A stretch of DNA of 64,000 bases from an uncultured Romboutsia sp. (GTDB taxonomy: Bacteria; Bacillota; Clostridia; Peptostreptococcales; Peptostreptococcaceae): positions 10,426 to 74,425 of the forward strand of contig CALFLM010000017.1 of assembly GCA_937880075.1 (NCBI GenBank), written 5' to 3'. The notes beneath the pieces are model-generated. The model was not told the origin of the DNA and did not search any database. It was given only the letters and a program-made list of their open reading frames with translations. Every line of letters begins with the position of its first letter. Positions within the stretch are counted from its first letter, which is position 1. This document shows positions 25,966 through 35,489 of this stretch, piece after piece. The translations under genes were made by a program, and so were the position numbers.

Positions 25966-27591
25966 TTACATCATTCCTGGCATTCCTCCGCCCATTCCTG
26001 GCATAGCAGGTTCAGATTCTGGTAAATCTGCAACTGCAGCCTCAGTAGTTAAGAATACTCCAGCTATAGATGCTGCATTTTGTAAAGCACTTCTAGTAAC
26101 CTTAGTTGGGTCAACTATACCAACCTCTATCATGTTAACATATCTTTCATTTAATGCGTCAAATCCTACTTCAGGATCTTCATTGATTACTCTTTCTGTT
26201 ATAACTGCACCTTCAAGACCTGCATTTATAGCTATTTGTCTTAGTGGCTCTTCCAATGCTTTTCTTATTATCTTAGCACCTATTTGAACTTCACCTTCTA
26301 GTTCTAATACTAACTTATCTAAAGCTGGTATTACACTAACTAAAGCTGTACCACCACCAGCAACTATACCTTCTTCAACAGCTGCTCTTGTTGCATTAAG
26401 TGCATCTTCTATTCTTAATTTTCTTTCTTTCATTTCAACTTCTGTAGCAGCTCCTACTTTTATAACAGCTACTCCACCAGCAAGTTTAGCTAATCTTTCC
26501 ATTAATTTTTCTTTATCAAATTCAGAAGTAGTTTCTTCTACTTGATGTTTTATTTGATTAACTCTATTTTCAATAGCAACTTTATCTCCAAATCCATCTA
26601 CTATTGTAGTAGCTTCCTTTGTTACTTTTACAGAACCTGCTCTACCTAACATAGTTATATCTGCTTCTTTTAGGTCATATCCTAATTCTTCAGATATTAC
26701 AACTCCTCCAGTAAGTGTTGCTATATCTTCAAGCATTGCTTTTCTTCTATCACCAAATCCTGGAGCTTTAACTGCAACAACCTCAAATGTTCCTCTTAAT
26801 TTATTAACTACTAATGTAGATAACGCTTCTCCATCTACATCTTCTGCTACTATTAATAATTTTTTACCTTGTTGAACTATTTGCTCAAGTATAGGTAATA
26901 TATCTTGTATATTAGATATTTTTCTATCTGTTATTAATATATATGGATCATTTAATACTGCTTCCATTTTATCTACATCTGTAACCATGTATGCTGAAAC
27001 AAATCCTCTGTCAAATTGCATACCTTCAACAGCATCTAATTCAGTATTCATAGTCTTAGATTCTTCAACAGTTATAACACCGTCTTTTCCTACTATCTCC
27101 ATAGCTTCTGCTATTAATTTTCCTACTTCTTCATCTCCTGCAGATATAGAAGCAACCTGAGATATAGATTCCTTAGTTTCTATAGTTCTAGATTGAGATT
27201 TTAATTCTTCTACTGCAACTTCAACAGCTTTTTGTATACCTTTTCTTATTAAAACTGGGTTAGCCCCTGCTGTTACGTTTTTTAACCCTTCTCTTATTAT
27301 AGCTTGAGCTAAAACTGTAGCAGTTGTAGTACCGTCACCAGCTACATCATTAGTTTTAGTAGCTACTTCCTTAACTAATTGAGCTCCCATATTTTCAAAT
27401 CTATCTTCTAACTCTATTTCTTTTGCTATTGTTACACCATCATTAGTTATAAGAGGTGCTCCAAATTTTTTATCTAATATAACATTTCTTCCTTTTGGTC
27501 CTAAAGTAACCTTTACTGTATCTGCTAATTTATTTACACCTGTTTCTAATGCTTTTCTAGTATCTTGAGCAAATTTTATTTCTTTAGCCAT
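25966..27591 (-). CDS. groEL: Chaperonin GroEL (Hsp60)
   Basis: Forms the ATP-driven double-ring folding cage with GroES. The 541 residues have the full family layout: ATP-binding VTLGPKGRNVILDK and GDGTTTATVLA, apical domain in the middle, AGGGTALVS near the end, and the Gly-Met-rich tail PGMGGGMPGMM. It follows groES by 19 bp in one operon behind a CIRCE operator. Confidence 0.98.
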   Translation of the reverse strand: MAKEIKFAQDTRKALETGVNKLADTVKVTLGPKGRNVILDKKFGAPLITNDGVTIAKEIELEDRFENMGAQLVKEVATKTNDVAGDGTTTATVLAQAIIREGLKNVTAGANPVLIRKGIQKAVEVAVEELKSQSRTIETKESISQVASISAGDEEVGKLIAEAMEIVGKDGVITVEESKTMNTELDAVEGMQFDRGFVSAYMVTDVDKMEAVLNDPYILITDRKISNIQDILPILEQIVQQGKKLLIVAEDVDGEALSTLVVNKLRGTFEVVAVKAPGFGDRRKAMLEDIATLTGGVVISEELGYDLKEADITMLGRAGSVKVTKEATTIVDGFGDKVAIENRVNQIKHQVEETTSEFDKEKLMERLAKLAGGVAVIKVGAATEVEMKERKLRIEDALNATRAAVEEGIVAGGGTALVSVIPALDKLVLELEGEVQIGAKIIRKALEEPLRQIAINAGLEGAVITERVINEDPEVGFDALNERYVNMIEVGIVDPTKVTRSALQNAASIAGVFLTTEAAVADLPESEPAMPGMGGGMPGMM

Positions 27592-27610
27592 GATTAACCC
27601 CTCCTATAAA

Positions 27611-27895
27611 TTATTCAACTACTGCTAATATATCGCTTTGTCTTAGTATTGTGTATTCATTTCCTTCTATCTTAACCTCAGTACCTGCATACTTTTGGAA
27701 TATAACTTTATCCCCTACTTTTAATTCCATAGTTATCTCTTTTCCGTCTACTATACCACCTGGACCAACTTCTATAACTTCCGCCATTTGTGGTTGTTCT
27801 TTAGCTGTACCTGGTAAAACTATACCACTTGCAGTTTTTTCTTCAGCTTCTAGTTTTTTTATAACTACTCTATCAGCTAATGGTCTTATCTTCAT
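27611..27895 (-). CDS. groES: Co-chaperonin GroES (Hsp10)
   Basis: Lid of the GroEL cage. The 94 residues include the N-terminal KIRPLADRVVIKKLE and the mobile loop (KTASGIVLPGTAKEQPQ). The start follows an AGGAGG Shine-Dalgarno, and the gene is first in groES-groEL. Confidence 0.98.
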   Translation of the reverse strand: MKIRPLADRVVIKKLEAEEKTASGIVLPGTAKEQPQMAEVIEVGPGGIVDGKEITMELKVGDKVIFQKYAGTEVKIEGNEYTILRQSDILAVVE

Positions 27896-27951
27896 ATTTT
27901 TACCTCCTAGTAAATATTTATATGTAAAAATAAAAATATACTATAATATTT

Positions 27952-27978
27952 TTATCACTCTCTAGTTAAGAGTGCTAA
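27952..27978. promoter_or_regulatory. CIRCE operator of groES-groEL
   Basis: TTATCACTC-N9-GAGTGCTAA on the plus strand (one mismatch to consensus). On the minus strand it lies just downstream of a TATAAT -10 box, in the 5' untranslated region. It implies HrcA control shared with htpG. Confidence 0.92.
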
Positions 27979-28032
27979 CAATTATTATAGTATATTAATT
28001 ATATCCAATTTTCAATAGTTTTTATAATTTTT

Positions 28033-29526
28033 TTATAATATAGGTGAAAATAGCCTAGCTATGGATTCTTTAACCTTTTTGGTAATACTTCTATTGTTAA
28101 AATGTTCTATTTTTAGCTCCTCACTATTTTTCATATCTTCTAAAAAATCCTTAGTCATAATATCTATTACTTCTTTATCATATATAAATGCATTTATTTC
28201 AAAGTTTAGCATAAAACTTCTTAAATCCATATTAGCTGATCCAGTTGAAGTTATTTTATCATCTATAATTATAACTTTAGAGTGTATAAATCCTTTCGTA
28301 TACAAATAAACCTTGCCTCCAGATTTCAATATATCACCAAAATATGAATAAGATGCTGTATTTACAATTTTATGATCAGCTATTTTAGGGAATATAATTC
28401 TAACATCTACTCCACTTAAAGCTGCACTCTTTAAAGCTTTTAATAAACTTTCATCTGGTATAAAATATGGTGTTTCTATATATATGCTTTTTTTAGCCTG
28501 ACATATAGCTGAAAAATAAGCATAATGTATAGCCTCCCAATCACTATCTGGACCACTTGCTACAATTTGAACCATACTGTTTCCGAAATGGCCTATTTTA
28601 GGGAAAAATCTTCTAGTCAAGAGAATCTCTTTTGTTGTATAATACCAATCTGTTAAGAAAACCATCTGGAGCATATATACCGAAGTTCCTTCTACTCTTA
28701 TATGAGTATCTCTCCAATAACCAAACTTTTTATTCCTACCTAAATACTCATCTCCTATATTTATTCCACCTGTATATCCTATAGAACCATCTATTACTAC
28801 TATCTTTCTATGATTTCTATAGTTTAACTTGCCTCCTAATATAGGAAATTTATTTGGTATAAATGGTTCAATTTGTATATTATGATTTCTCATTTCATTA
28901 AAGAAATTCCTATGAAACCAAAATCTCCAGCATCCTACATCATCATATAAAATTCTCACCTTTACACCTTGTTTTGCTTTTTCAATTAATGCATTTTTTA
29001 TCTTTGTTCCTATTTCACTTTCTTTTATTATAAAATATTCTAAGTGTATATATTCTTTAGCATTCTCTATATCTTTAAGAAGCCTTTCAAATTTTTGATT
29101 TCCATCAACATAAACTTCTATATTATTATTAGTTGTAAATGGAAATACTCCTGTATTTAATAACAAGCTTATAACTCTTTGCTTAGCATAGTCTTCATCT
29201 TCTATATCATTGAGTATTATATTATTCTTTATAGAATTTTGTTCCAGTATTACTAATTCTTCTATTTCCTCCAAATTCTCAAATAAATTTTTATCCTTTA
29301 TATCTGTTGCTAGCTTTTGAGTTCTAAGCATCTTTATCTTTCGTATATTTCTACCAAATACTGCATATATCACAATTCCTATGCCTGGTAATAATATAAA
29401 TATAAGTAACCAAGTCATAGTCTTAGCAGGATCTCTATTTTCAAGTATTATAGTCATAGATATTAGTGCACCAGCGATATATGATATGATTAAATAGCTT
29501 AAAAACAAAACACCTCCAACACTCAT
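28033..29526 (-). CDS. cls: Cardiolipin synthase
   Basis: Membrane enzyme that joins two phosphatidylglycerols into cardiolipin and glycerol. The 497 residues have two N-terminal membrane segments (about 5-27 and 36-57). Two phospholipase-D HKD motifs follow: NHRKIVVIDGSIGYTGG in the middle and HSKVIIIDDKITSTGSAN near the C-terminus, both intact. It lies 17 bp downstream of the glycosylase gene and may be co-transcribed. Confidence 0.95.
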   Translation of the reverse strand: MSVGGVLFLSYLIISYIAGALISMTIILENRDPAKTMTWLLIFILLPGIGIVIYAVFGRNIRKIKMLRTQKLATDIKDKNLFENLEEIEELVILEQNSIKNNIILNDIEDEDYAKQRVISLLLNTGVFPFTTNNNIEVYVDGNQKFERLLKDIENAKEYIHLEYFIIKESEIGTKIKNALIEKAKQGVKVRILYDDVGCWRFWFHRNFFNEMRNHNIQIEPFIPNKFPILGGKLNYRNHRKIVVIDGSIGYTGGINIGDEYLGRNKKFGYWRDTHIRVEGTSVYMLQMVFLTDWYYTTKEILLTRRFFPKIGHFGNSMVQIVASGPDSDWEAIHYAYFSAICQAKKSIYIETPYFIPDESLLKALKSAALSGVDVRIIFPKIADHKIVNTASYSYFGDILKSGGKVYLYTKGFIHSKVIIIDDKITSTGSANMDLRSFMLNFEINAFIYDKEVIDIMTKDFLEDMKNSEELKIEHFNNRSITKKVKESIARLFSPIL

Positions 29527-29542
29527 AAAAAATCTCCTTTTT

Positions 29543-30418
29543 TTATCTTCCTATACCAAGCTCCCTTGCATAATAGAATAAATACTGTTGTGCAAATCCA
29601 GATAATTCTTTGAATTTATCTATAGCGTATGCTCTTATTTTAGGTAAACTCATATCCTCTTCTACATAGAACTCTTGCATAACTCTTTTAACCCATACGT
29701 CTACAGGGAAAGTATCATACTTTTGCATTCCAAATAATGCAATACAATCCCCAACTTTAGGACCAACTCCATTAAATTTTAATAATTCCTTTAAGCACTC
29801 ATCTGTATTTAACTTAGTATATTCAGATATATTTTCATTTTTTAAAATAACACTATCTGTTGTACTTTTTATATATTTATCTCTAAATCCTGTTTGACAT
29901 GCTCTTATTTGTTCCTGACTAGCCTTACTTAATTGTTCTGGAGTAGGGAAAGCATAGTATTCTTTACCATTATATTCACCAATATATGTCCCAAACTCTC
30001 TAGATAAATTATTTATAGCCTTTTGTATCATAGGAATTCTATTGTTTGATGATATTATAAACGATATAAGCATTTCCCATCCATCTTGTTTAAGAATTCT
30101 TATGCCATCACCAAATTCTGTCGCTTTTTCTAAGTATTCATCCATATTTCTTAGAACTTCTTTTATCTTTCCATAGTCTGTTCCTAAATCAAAGTATTCA
30201 AACCAAATATTATTAAAATCATCTAAGTTAGTATTCTTTAAAAAAACTTTATCTCCTTGTTTTGAAACATTTATAACTCTTCCTTTTGCTACACCTGTAT
30301 ATGACTTATCATCTTCTTTAATCCATCTAAAACACTGACCGCATTCAAATATATGCTTTGGATCAAAATCTTTTATATCTTCTAATATAACTATATTATC
30401 TTGTTCATAAACTTTCAT
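29543..30418 (-). CDS. 8-oxoguanine DNA glycosylase (OGG1/HhH-GPD type)
   Basis: Base-excision repair enzyme that removes 8-oxoguanine and nicks the strand. The 291 residues have an N-terminal OGG_N-like domain (FECGQCFRW, about 24-32) and a helix-hairpin-helix/GPD domain. The catalytic lysine is K221 in GVGPKVGDC and the conserved aspartate is D240 in FPVDVWVKR, 19 residues apart as in human OGG1 (K249/D268). It is the first gene of a pair with cls. Confidence 0.9.
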   Translation of the reverse strand: MKVYEQDNIVILEDIKDFDPKHIFECGQCFRWIKEDDKSYTGVAKGRVINVSKQGDKVFLKNTNLDDFNNIWFEYFDLGTDYGKIKEVLRNMDEYLEKATEFGDGIRILKQDGWEMLISFIISSNNRIPMIQKAINNLSREFGTYIGEYNGKEYYAFPTPEQLSKASQEQIRACQTGFRDKYIKSTTDSVILKNENISEYTKLNTDECLKELLKFNGVGPKVGDCIALFGMQKYDTFPVDVWVKRVMQEFYVEEDMSLPKIRAYAIDKFKELSGFAQQYLFYYARELGIGR

Positions 30419-30455
30419 AAATTAATACTCCTCAATGTAAATTATTATAAATTTA

Positions 30456-30573
30456 TTATATACGTTTTAATTAAAATACTTCATTAGGTAAAGTTATTAT
30501 TTTGTATTGTTCAAAAATACAATAAACAATAAAATTATTTTATAATGTAGAATTATTATTAGAACATATATAC
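30456..30573. repeat. Repeat family 3, copy ii
   Basis: Same orientation as the copies at 21424 and 45740, and somewhat more diverged. It lies 38 bp upstream of the glycosylase start and 140 bp before the first kinase gene, filling most of the divergent gap. Confidence 0.85.
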
Positions 30574-30712
30574 ATCTTTAATTTACCCATATTTTGTATA
30601 AATTAAATAAGTTAATTTTTTTTATAATATAAAATCAAAAAAGTCTAGAGTAGTATTTTAATTTTTTTTCTGATAAAATACATAAGACATTATTTTTAGA
30701 GGGTGATTTTAC

Positions 30713-31381
30713 ATGAATAATAGAGGTATATTTATAGCTGTTGAAGGACCTATCGGTGTAGGAAAAACTACATTAGCTAATATAATAAACCAGCATTTCG
30801 GTTATACTCTTTTAAGAGAAATAGTCGAAGAAAATCCTTTTTTATCAAAATTTTATACAGATATTAAAGAATATGCTTTACAAACAGAAGCATTTTTTCT
30901 GTTTAATAGATTTAAACAACTAGAAGATATTGAAAAAAATATGCTAAGCAAATCTAAAGGAGTTATAAGTGATTACCATATAATAAAAAACCTTATATTT
31001 GCAGGTATAACACTTGATAAGATGCAATTCCATAGATATAAACAGGTGTACAACATATTTGTTAATGACTTACCTCAACCAGATATTATAATATATTTAA
31101 ATTCTAATACAGATGTTCTAATGAAAAGAATAGCAATGAGGGATAGAAGTTTTGAAAGACAAATGGATAGAAACTATATTGATGGATTAAGCACGGAATA
31201 TAAATATTATTTCAATCCATTATCTATAAAACATAACTTTATGGGTAAAGAACCTATAATAATAGAAATTGATAATTCTAATTTAGACTTTTTAAATAAG
31301 GAAGAAGATAAAAAATTTATAATAAATAAAGTAGAAGAAGCAATTTCAACTTTAGGAGGAGATAAAATATGTTCAAATTAG
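30713..31381 (+). CDS. Deoxynucleoside kinase, first of tandem pair
   Basis: Salvage kinase that phosphorylates a deoxynucleoside with ATP, 222 residues. It has the P-loop GPIGVGKTT (about 11-19), a substrate-binding region around EENPFLSKFY and a DR.. lid motif (MRDRSFERQM). In lactobacilli and bacilli such tandem genes encode dGuo and dAdo/dCyd kinases; which activity this copy has is not clear. Its last 13 bp overlap the next gene. Confidence 0.88.
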   Translation: MNNRGIFIAVEGPIGVGKTTLANIINQHFGYTLLREIVEENPFLSKFYTDIKEYALQTEAFFLFNRFKQLEDIEKNMLSKSKGVISDYHIIKNLIFAGITLDKMQFHRYKQVYNIFVNDLPQPDIIIYLNSNTDVLMKRIAMRDRSFERQMDRNYIDGLSTEYKYYFNPLSIKHNFMGKEPIIIEIDNSNLDFLNKEEDKKFIINKVEEAISTLGGDKICSN

Positions 31382-32022
31382 TAAATCAATGCAATAAGCC
31401 TTTAAATAGAGATTTATTCATAACAGTAGCTGGTAATGTTGGTGCTGGTAAATCAACTTTAACCAAATTAGTTGCAGAAAGACTTGGATTTGAGGCACAT
31501 TATGAAAAAGTTGATGGTAATCCATATTTAGAAGACTTTTATAAAGATCAAGAAAAATGGGGCTTCCACTTACAATTATACTTCTTAGCTCAAAGATTTA
31601 AACAACAAAAAGAAATAGATAGTAACGGATTAAATAATATACAAGATAGAAGTATATACGAAGATGTAGAAATATTCGCTAGAAATTTATATGATAATGA
31701 AAAAATGGCTAAAAGAGATTATATAACTTACAGAGACTTATTTAATGATATGGTTCCTTATTTAAGAAGACCTGATTTAATGATATACCTTGATGGATCT
31801 TTAGATGCTATAATCCACAGAATAAATCTTAGAGGACGTGATATGGAGAAAGCAGTTGATATACAATATTGGAAAAATCTTCATAATAGATATAAAAAAT
31901 GGATTACTGAATATGACCAATCACCAGTTTTATATGTTAATATAAATGAAGTTGATTTAATAAACAATCCAGAGCATTTAGATATGTTATGTGATAAAAT
32001 AAAAGAAATACTAGGAATGTAG
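31369..32022 (+). CDS. Deoxynucleoside kinase, second of tandem pair
   Basis: Paralogue of the preceding gene, 217 residues. It has the P-loop GNVGAGKST, the KVDGNPYLEDFY substrate region, a QDRSIYEDVEIF segment holding the catalytic DRS, and the lid LRGRDMEK. The DRS form suggests a dAdo/dCyd-type kinase acting with a dGuo-type partner, possibly as a heterodimer; this is inference. An AGGAGGAG Shine-Dalgarno sits inside the upstream gene, so translation is coupled. Confidence 0.9.
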   Translation: MFKLVNQCNKPLNRDLFITVAGNVGAGKSTLTKLVAERLGFEAHYEKVDGNPYLEDFYKDQEKWGFHLQLYFLAQRFKQQKEIDSNGLNNIQDRSIYEDVEIFARNLYDNEKMAKRDYITYRDLFNDMVPYLRRPDLMIYLDGSLDAIIHRINLRGRDMEKAVDIQYWKNLHNRYKKWITEYDQSPVLYVNINEVDLINNPEHLDMLCDKIKEILGM

Positions 32023-32047
32023 ATATATACATTCCTAGTATTTCTTT
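32003..32047. terminator. Terminator overlapping the deoxynucleoside kinase stop
   Basis: AAAGAAATACTAGGAATG / CATTCCTAGTATTTCTTT, 18-bp stem with a 9-nt loop that includes the stop codon. It is symmetric enough to serve the convergent yeiH-like gene as well. Confidence 0.85.
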
Positions 32048-32082
32048 TTATACACATATTTTTTCTATACAATTTTTAATTA

Positions 32083-33108
32083 TTATAACAATATAGATAT
32101 TAATACTACAGCAGTAACTACTTGTAATAAACCTACAAATAAAGCATACAATGACATAGATTTACCTTGTTTTATTAATTCTTTTAAATTAACTCTAAGC
32201 CCTATAGCAGCTAATGCTATTATTTCAAACTTATTACTTATAGCTTTAAATAAGTTTGATATTTCTGGTGATATTATATTTAACGTAAATAATGCACATG
32301 TTACAAAGAAACCTATAACGTACCATGGTATTTTTATTTTACCTTTTTTTAAATCTGATATTTCGTCTTCTACTATTTCATGGTTTGTTTTATGTTTTAT
32401 ATGTCCAAGAACAAATACTACTACAACTAATAATATAATTCTTACTATTTTAAATATAGTAGCTAGTTCCTTAACATGTTCATTAACCATCTCTCCACTA
32501 GCCACAACTTGTCCTACTGATTGAAGTGTTCCACCTATTATAGCTGATGTTTTTACAACTTCATGGTTATATAAGTATCCACACAAAACTGGAAGTAAAA
32601 ACATTAAAAATATTCCTGTTATATTTACTACTGTAATAGCTATACCTTTATCATCATCACTTGCATCTATAACCGGAGCTGTTGTAGCTATTGCAGATGA
32701 ACCACATACTGAATTTCCACTTGCCATAAGCATTCTAAAGTTTTGACTAAAACCTAACTTTTTACCTATATACATCACTCCAACTATGGTAATTGTCATT
32801 TGTATAATAACGAAAAATATTCCATTAAACCCTAATTCCATTAACTTTGTTACACTTAAAGTTCCTCCAAGCAATACTATTGAGTATGATAATAGATTAG
32901 TTTCAGAAAATTTATATCCACTTTGGAATACTTTTTGTCCTAAAAATAAGTTTCCTACTAGCATACCTAAAAATATTGCTATAGTTCCTGCGCCTAAACT
33001 CGGTGCAAACTTTGATAATACCATACTAATTAAAGATACTAATAAAGATACTATAAATCCTGGTAATATATCTTTTGTCTTATTTAATATTTTATTATTT
33101 TTACTCAT
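32083..33108 (-). CDS. YeiH-family putative sulfate exporter
   Basis: Integral membrane protein of 341 residues with about ten hydrophobic helices, a UPF0324/PSE family member. The typical segments GNSVCGSSAIATTAPVI and GTLQSVGQVVASGEMV are present. Relatives are proposed to export sulfate or other anions, but few have been tested. It is divergent from a LysR regulator, as in many yeiH-yeiE pairs, and probably controlled by it. Confidence 0.88.
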   Translation of the reverse strand: MSKNNKILNKTKDILPGFIVSLLVSLISMVLSKFAPSLGAGTIAIFLGMLVGNLFLGQKVFQSGYKFSETNLLSYSIVLLGGTLSVTKLMELGFNGIFFVIIQMTITIVGVMYIGKKLGFSQNFRMLMASGNSVCGSSAIATTAPVIDASDDDKGIAITVVNITGIFLMFLLPVLCGYLYNHEVVKTSAIIGGTLQSVGQVVASGEMVNEHVKELATIFKIVRIILLVVVVFVLGHIKHKTNHEIVEDEISDLKKGKIKIPWYVIGFFVTCALFTLNIISPEISNLFKAISNKFEIIALAAIGLRVNLKELIKQGKSMSLYALFVGLLQVVTAVVLISILL

Positions 33109-33316
33109 AATTGCAAATCACCTCTAAGATGTTATTTTTATATTTATTCACATATTATCTTAAATAAATATAAATTCCAAAACTAAGTACATATGTATTA
33201 TATAAGTTTACTTTATATAAGTAAAATAAATAAAATATATAATATATATTAATATTTTTAATGATTATATGTATAATATAAATATAATCATTAAATCAAC
33301 TTTAGGAGGTATTATA

Positions 33317-34210
33317 TTGTTTGAAGAATTGAAAACTTTTATAACTGTAGTAGAGCATAAAAATTTTACAAAAGCTGGTGAATATTTAAATTTATCTCAA
33401 CCAAGTGTAAGTACACATATAAAAAATTTAGAAAGTTACTATGGTGTTACTTTAATTAATAGATCTATAAAACATAAGTCAATTGTTATAACTGAAAACG
33501 GTTATAAACTTTATAACAGAGCAAAAGAAATTTTACATATTTTAGATACTACATATATGGAAGTTAGAGATATTTCAGACTCTATTAAAGGAATTATAAA
33601 GGTTGGTGCTAGCTTAACTATCGGAGAGTATATTCTACCTAAATTTCTAACTATTTTTCGTAAAAAATACCCAGATATAGAAGTTGACCTACTTATTGAT
33701 AATACTGCTCTAATTACTGAAAATTTAAAAGATTTAACTTTAGATATAGGATTTATAGAAGGTATATCATCTTACCCTAATTTGAATCAAGAATACTTGT
33801 CAGAAGATAAAATGGTTTTAGCAGTTCCTTATGGTTTTCACTTAATCGATAACAAATTTACCTTTGATTTATTACAAAATCAAAACTGGGTAGCTAGAGA
33901 AGAAGGGTCTGGTACTAGAGAATATTTAAATCTATTTTTAAACTCAAATAAAATAGTTCCAAAAAACTTAATGATTTTAGGTAGCAATTATGCAGTTAAA
34001 GAAGCTGTTAGAAATGGACTTGGTATAACTATAATCTCTAATTTTGTAGCTACCCCCGCAGCTAAAAATAAAGAGTTAATTGCTATAGAATTAGACAAAT
34101 CTTATAATCGTAGTTTCTCTTATATTTTACCTAAGAATATAAATATTACAAAAGCTACTGAGATATTTTTAGAAGAGTTTAAAAAGTACTTATTAACTAT
34201 TACTAAATAA
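33317..34210 (+). CDS. LysR-family regulator (CysL/YeiE-like)
   Basis: Transcription factor of about 297 residues. The N-terminal winged HTH (about 1-60; FTKAGEYLNLSQPSVSTHIKNLE) is followed by a periplasmic-binding-like effector domain. I chose the TTG at 33317, 6 nt after AGGAGGT, because HTH homology begins there; an ATG further upstream lacks a ribosome site. It is divergent from the yeiH-type exporter gene and likely its activator. The effector is unknown. Confidence 0.9.
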   Translation: MFEELKTFITVVEHKNFTKAGEYLNLSQPSVSTHIKNLESYYGVTLINRSIKHKSIVITENGYKLYNRAKEILHILDTTYMEVRDISDSIKGIIKVGASLTIGEYILPKFLTIFRKKYPDIEVDLLIDNTALITENLKDLTLDIGFIEGISSYPNLNQEYLSEDKMVLAVPYGFHLIDNKFTFDLLQNQNWVAREEGSGTREYLNLFLNSNKIVPKNLMILGSNYAVKEAVRNGLGITIISNFVATPAAKNKELIAIELDKSYNRSFSYILPKNINITKATEIFLEEFKKYLLTITK

Positions 34211-34224
34211 TTTTATTAATTAAC

Positions 34225-34342
34225 TAGTTGTGCTAGTTAAATTTAGTCATTGAAATTACTAGGGTTGATTATATAAAAGTGAATTATTAAAAAATACTGT
34301 ATAGCATTTTCAATATTTGTAGAGATTAACTAGCACAACAGA
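34225..34342. repeat. Palindromic repeat family 1, copy 3 (inverted)
   Basis: Same element as at 19397 and 19627 but in the opposite orientation. It starts 15 bp after the LysR stop codon, and its 13-bp ends are perfectly conserved. Confidence 0.9.
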
Positions 34343-34397
34343 TTAATTATACAAATATATTTTTAATAATTTAACTATACTATTATTTAATAAAAAG

Positions 34398-34494
34398 GGA
34401 CTATCGCACTAAAAAAATTATATACAATATGTTGTGCTAATTCAAATTATGCATAACTATATATTGTATTATTTACTCTTAATGCGACAGCCCC
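34398..34494. repeat. Palindromic repeat family 2, copy B (inverted)
   Basis: Inverted relative to copies A and C. One end is mutated (GGGACTATCGCA instead of GGGGCTGTCGCA). It ends 18 bp 3' of the pyrE stop, so repeats of two families fill the gap between convergent lysR and pyrE. Confidence 0.9.
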
Positions 34495-34511
34495 ATCAAA
34501 TTTGTATTTAA

Positions 34512-35096
34512 TTACATTCCTAATTCTTTAAATTCTCTACTTCCAGGTTTAACTAATTCTATTTTTCCTTCTTTACATAAAGGACACTCATCAGCATCAT
34601 GAACTTGTATATCTAGCTTTATTGCACTATATATAGGCATTCCTATATCTTTAGAAGTTCTATTTGCTATACAAGCTACACCTATAACTTCTCCACCTAA
34701 TTTTTCTAAAGCTTCTTTAGTCTCTATTGTTGATTTTCCAGTAGTAACAACATCCTCAGCTATTATTATTTTAGCTCCAGGCTTAACTTCAAACCCTCTT
34801 CTAAGCTCCATTACTCCATCTTTTCTTTCAGTAAAAACAGTCTCTTTATTTAATTGTCTTCCTAATTCATAAGAAACTATAACTCCACCCATTGCAGGAC
34901 CTACTACTAAATCTATATCTAAATCTTTTATTTGATCAACCACTGTACTTAATACTTGTCCTGCATATTGAGGAAATCTCAATACTTTTGCACATTGTAT
35001 ATATCTATTACTGTGCTTTCCTGAAGATAATAAGAAGTGTCCTTCTAATAATGCATCACTTTTCTTTAATATTTCTACTACGTCTACTTTACTCAT
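34512..35096 (-). CDS. pyrE: Orotate phosphoribosyltransferase
   Basis: Joins orotate to PRPP to form OMP in pyrimidine synthesis. The 194 residues include the PRPP-binding motif IIIAEDVVTTGKST and the flexible catalytic loop TERKDGVMELRRGF. The start follows AGGAGG. It lies 49 bp downstream of a broken pyrD, the only other pyrimidine gene visible. The open frame is intact, so it may serve orotate salvage or a pathway encoded elsewhere. Confidence 0.95.
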   Translation of the reverse strand: MSKVDVVEILKKSDALLEGHFLLSSGKHSNRYIQCAKVLRFPQYAGQVLSTVVDQIKDLDIDLVVGPAMGGVIVSYELGRQLNKETVFTERKDGVMELRRGFEVKPGAKIIIAEDVVTTGKSTIETKEALEKLGGEVIGVACIANRTSKDIGMPIYSAIKLDIQVHDADECPLCKEGKIELVKPGSREFKELGM

Positions 35097-35145
35097 ATTT
35101 ATGTCCTCCTAAATTTTCATATGTCTATTTTAATTATTATAGTAT

Positions 35146-35424
35146 TCATCTAATTTCATCTAAACTTTTTATACCTTCTTTTTTCATAAATTCTTCTATT
35201 CCATCTATTGTTTCAAGACCAATTTTAGGATTTACGAAGTTTGTAGTGCCAACTTGAATACACGTTGCACCAACCATTATAAACTCTATTGAATCTTTGG
35301 TTGTAGTTATTCCGCCCATTCCCATAACTGGTACACTTACACTTTTACATACCTTAGCCATACCAACTATATCCTCTGCATTAGGTTATAATTTAACTAC
35401 TATAGAAATATACTGCTCTTTCAT
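35146..35424 (-). pseudogene. pyrD: Dihydroorotate dehydrogenase remnant
   Basis: The last 71 codons match the C-terminus of PyrD (VPVMGMGGITTTKDSIEF, VQVGTTNF). Upstream in the same frame come IVVKL, a TAA at 35386-35388, then PNAEDIVGMAK. This looks like the KLSPN..DIV segment with Ser mutated to stop. About 75 residues that normally separate that segment from the GMGGI segment are missing, and nothing of the N-terminal half remains. The ATG at 35361 has no convincing ribosome site. Confidence 0.8.
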
Positions 35425-35452
35425 CATAATCTACATCTATTTCATTTACTAA

Positions 35453-35480
35453 AAAACCACCTCTAAAAATAGGTGGCTTT
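35453..35480 (-). terminator. Terminator of the NlpC/P60 gene
   Basis: AAAGCCACCT pairs with AGGTGGTTTT (one G-U), followed by T on the minus strand. Confidence 0.8.
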
Positions 35481-35489
35481 AATCTCATA

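Noticed and set aside
35146..35361. 71-residue protein as a real small gene
   Set aside because: It is the C-terminal end of PyrD with clear remnants upstream interrupted by a stop and a deletion.
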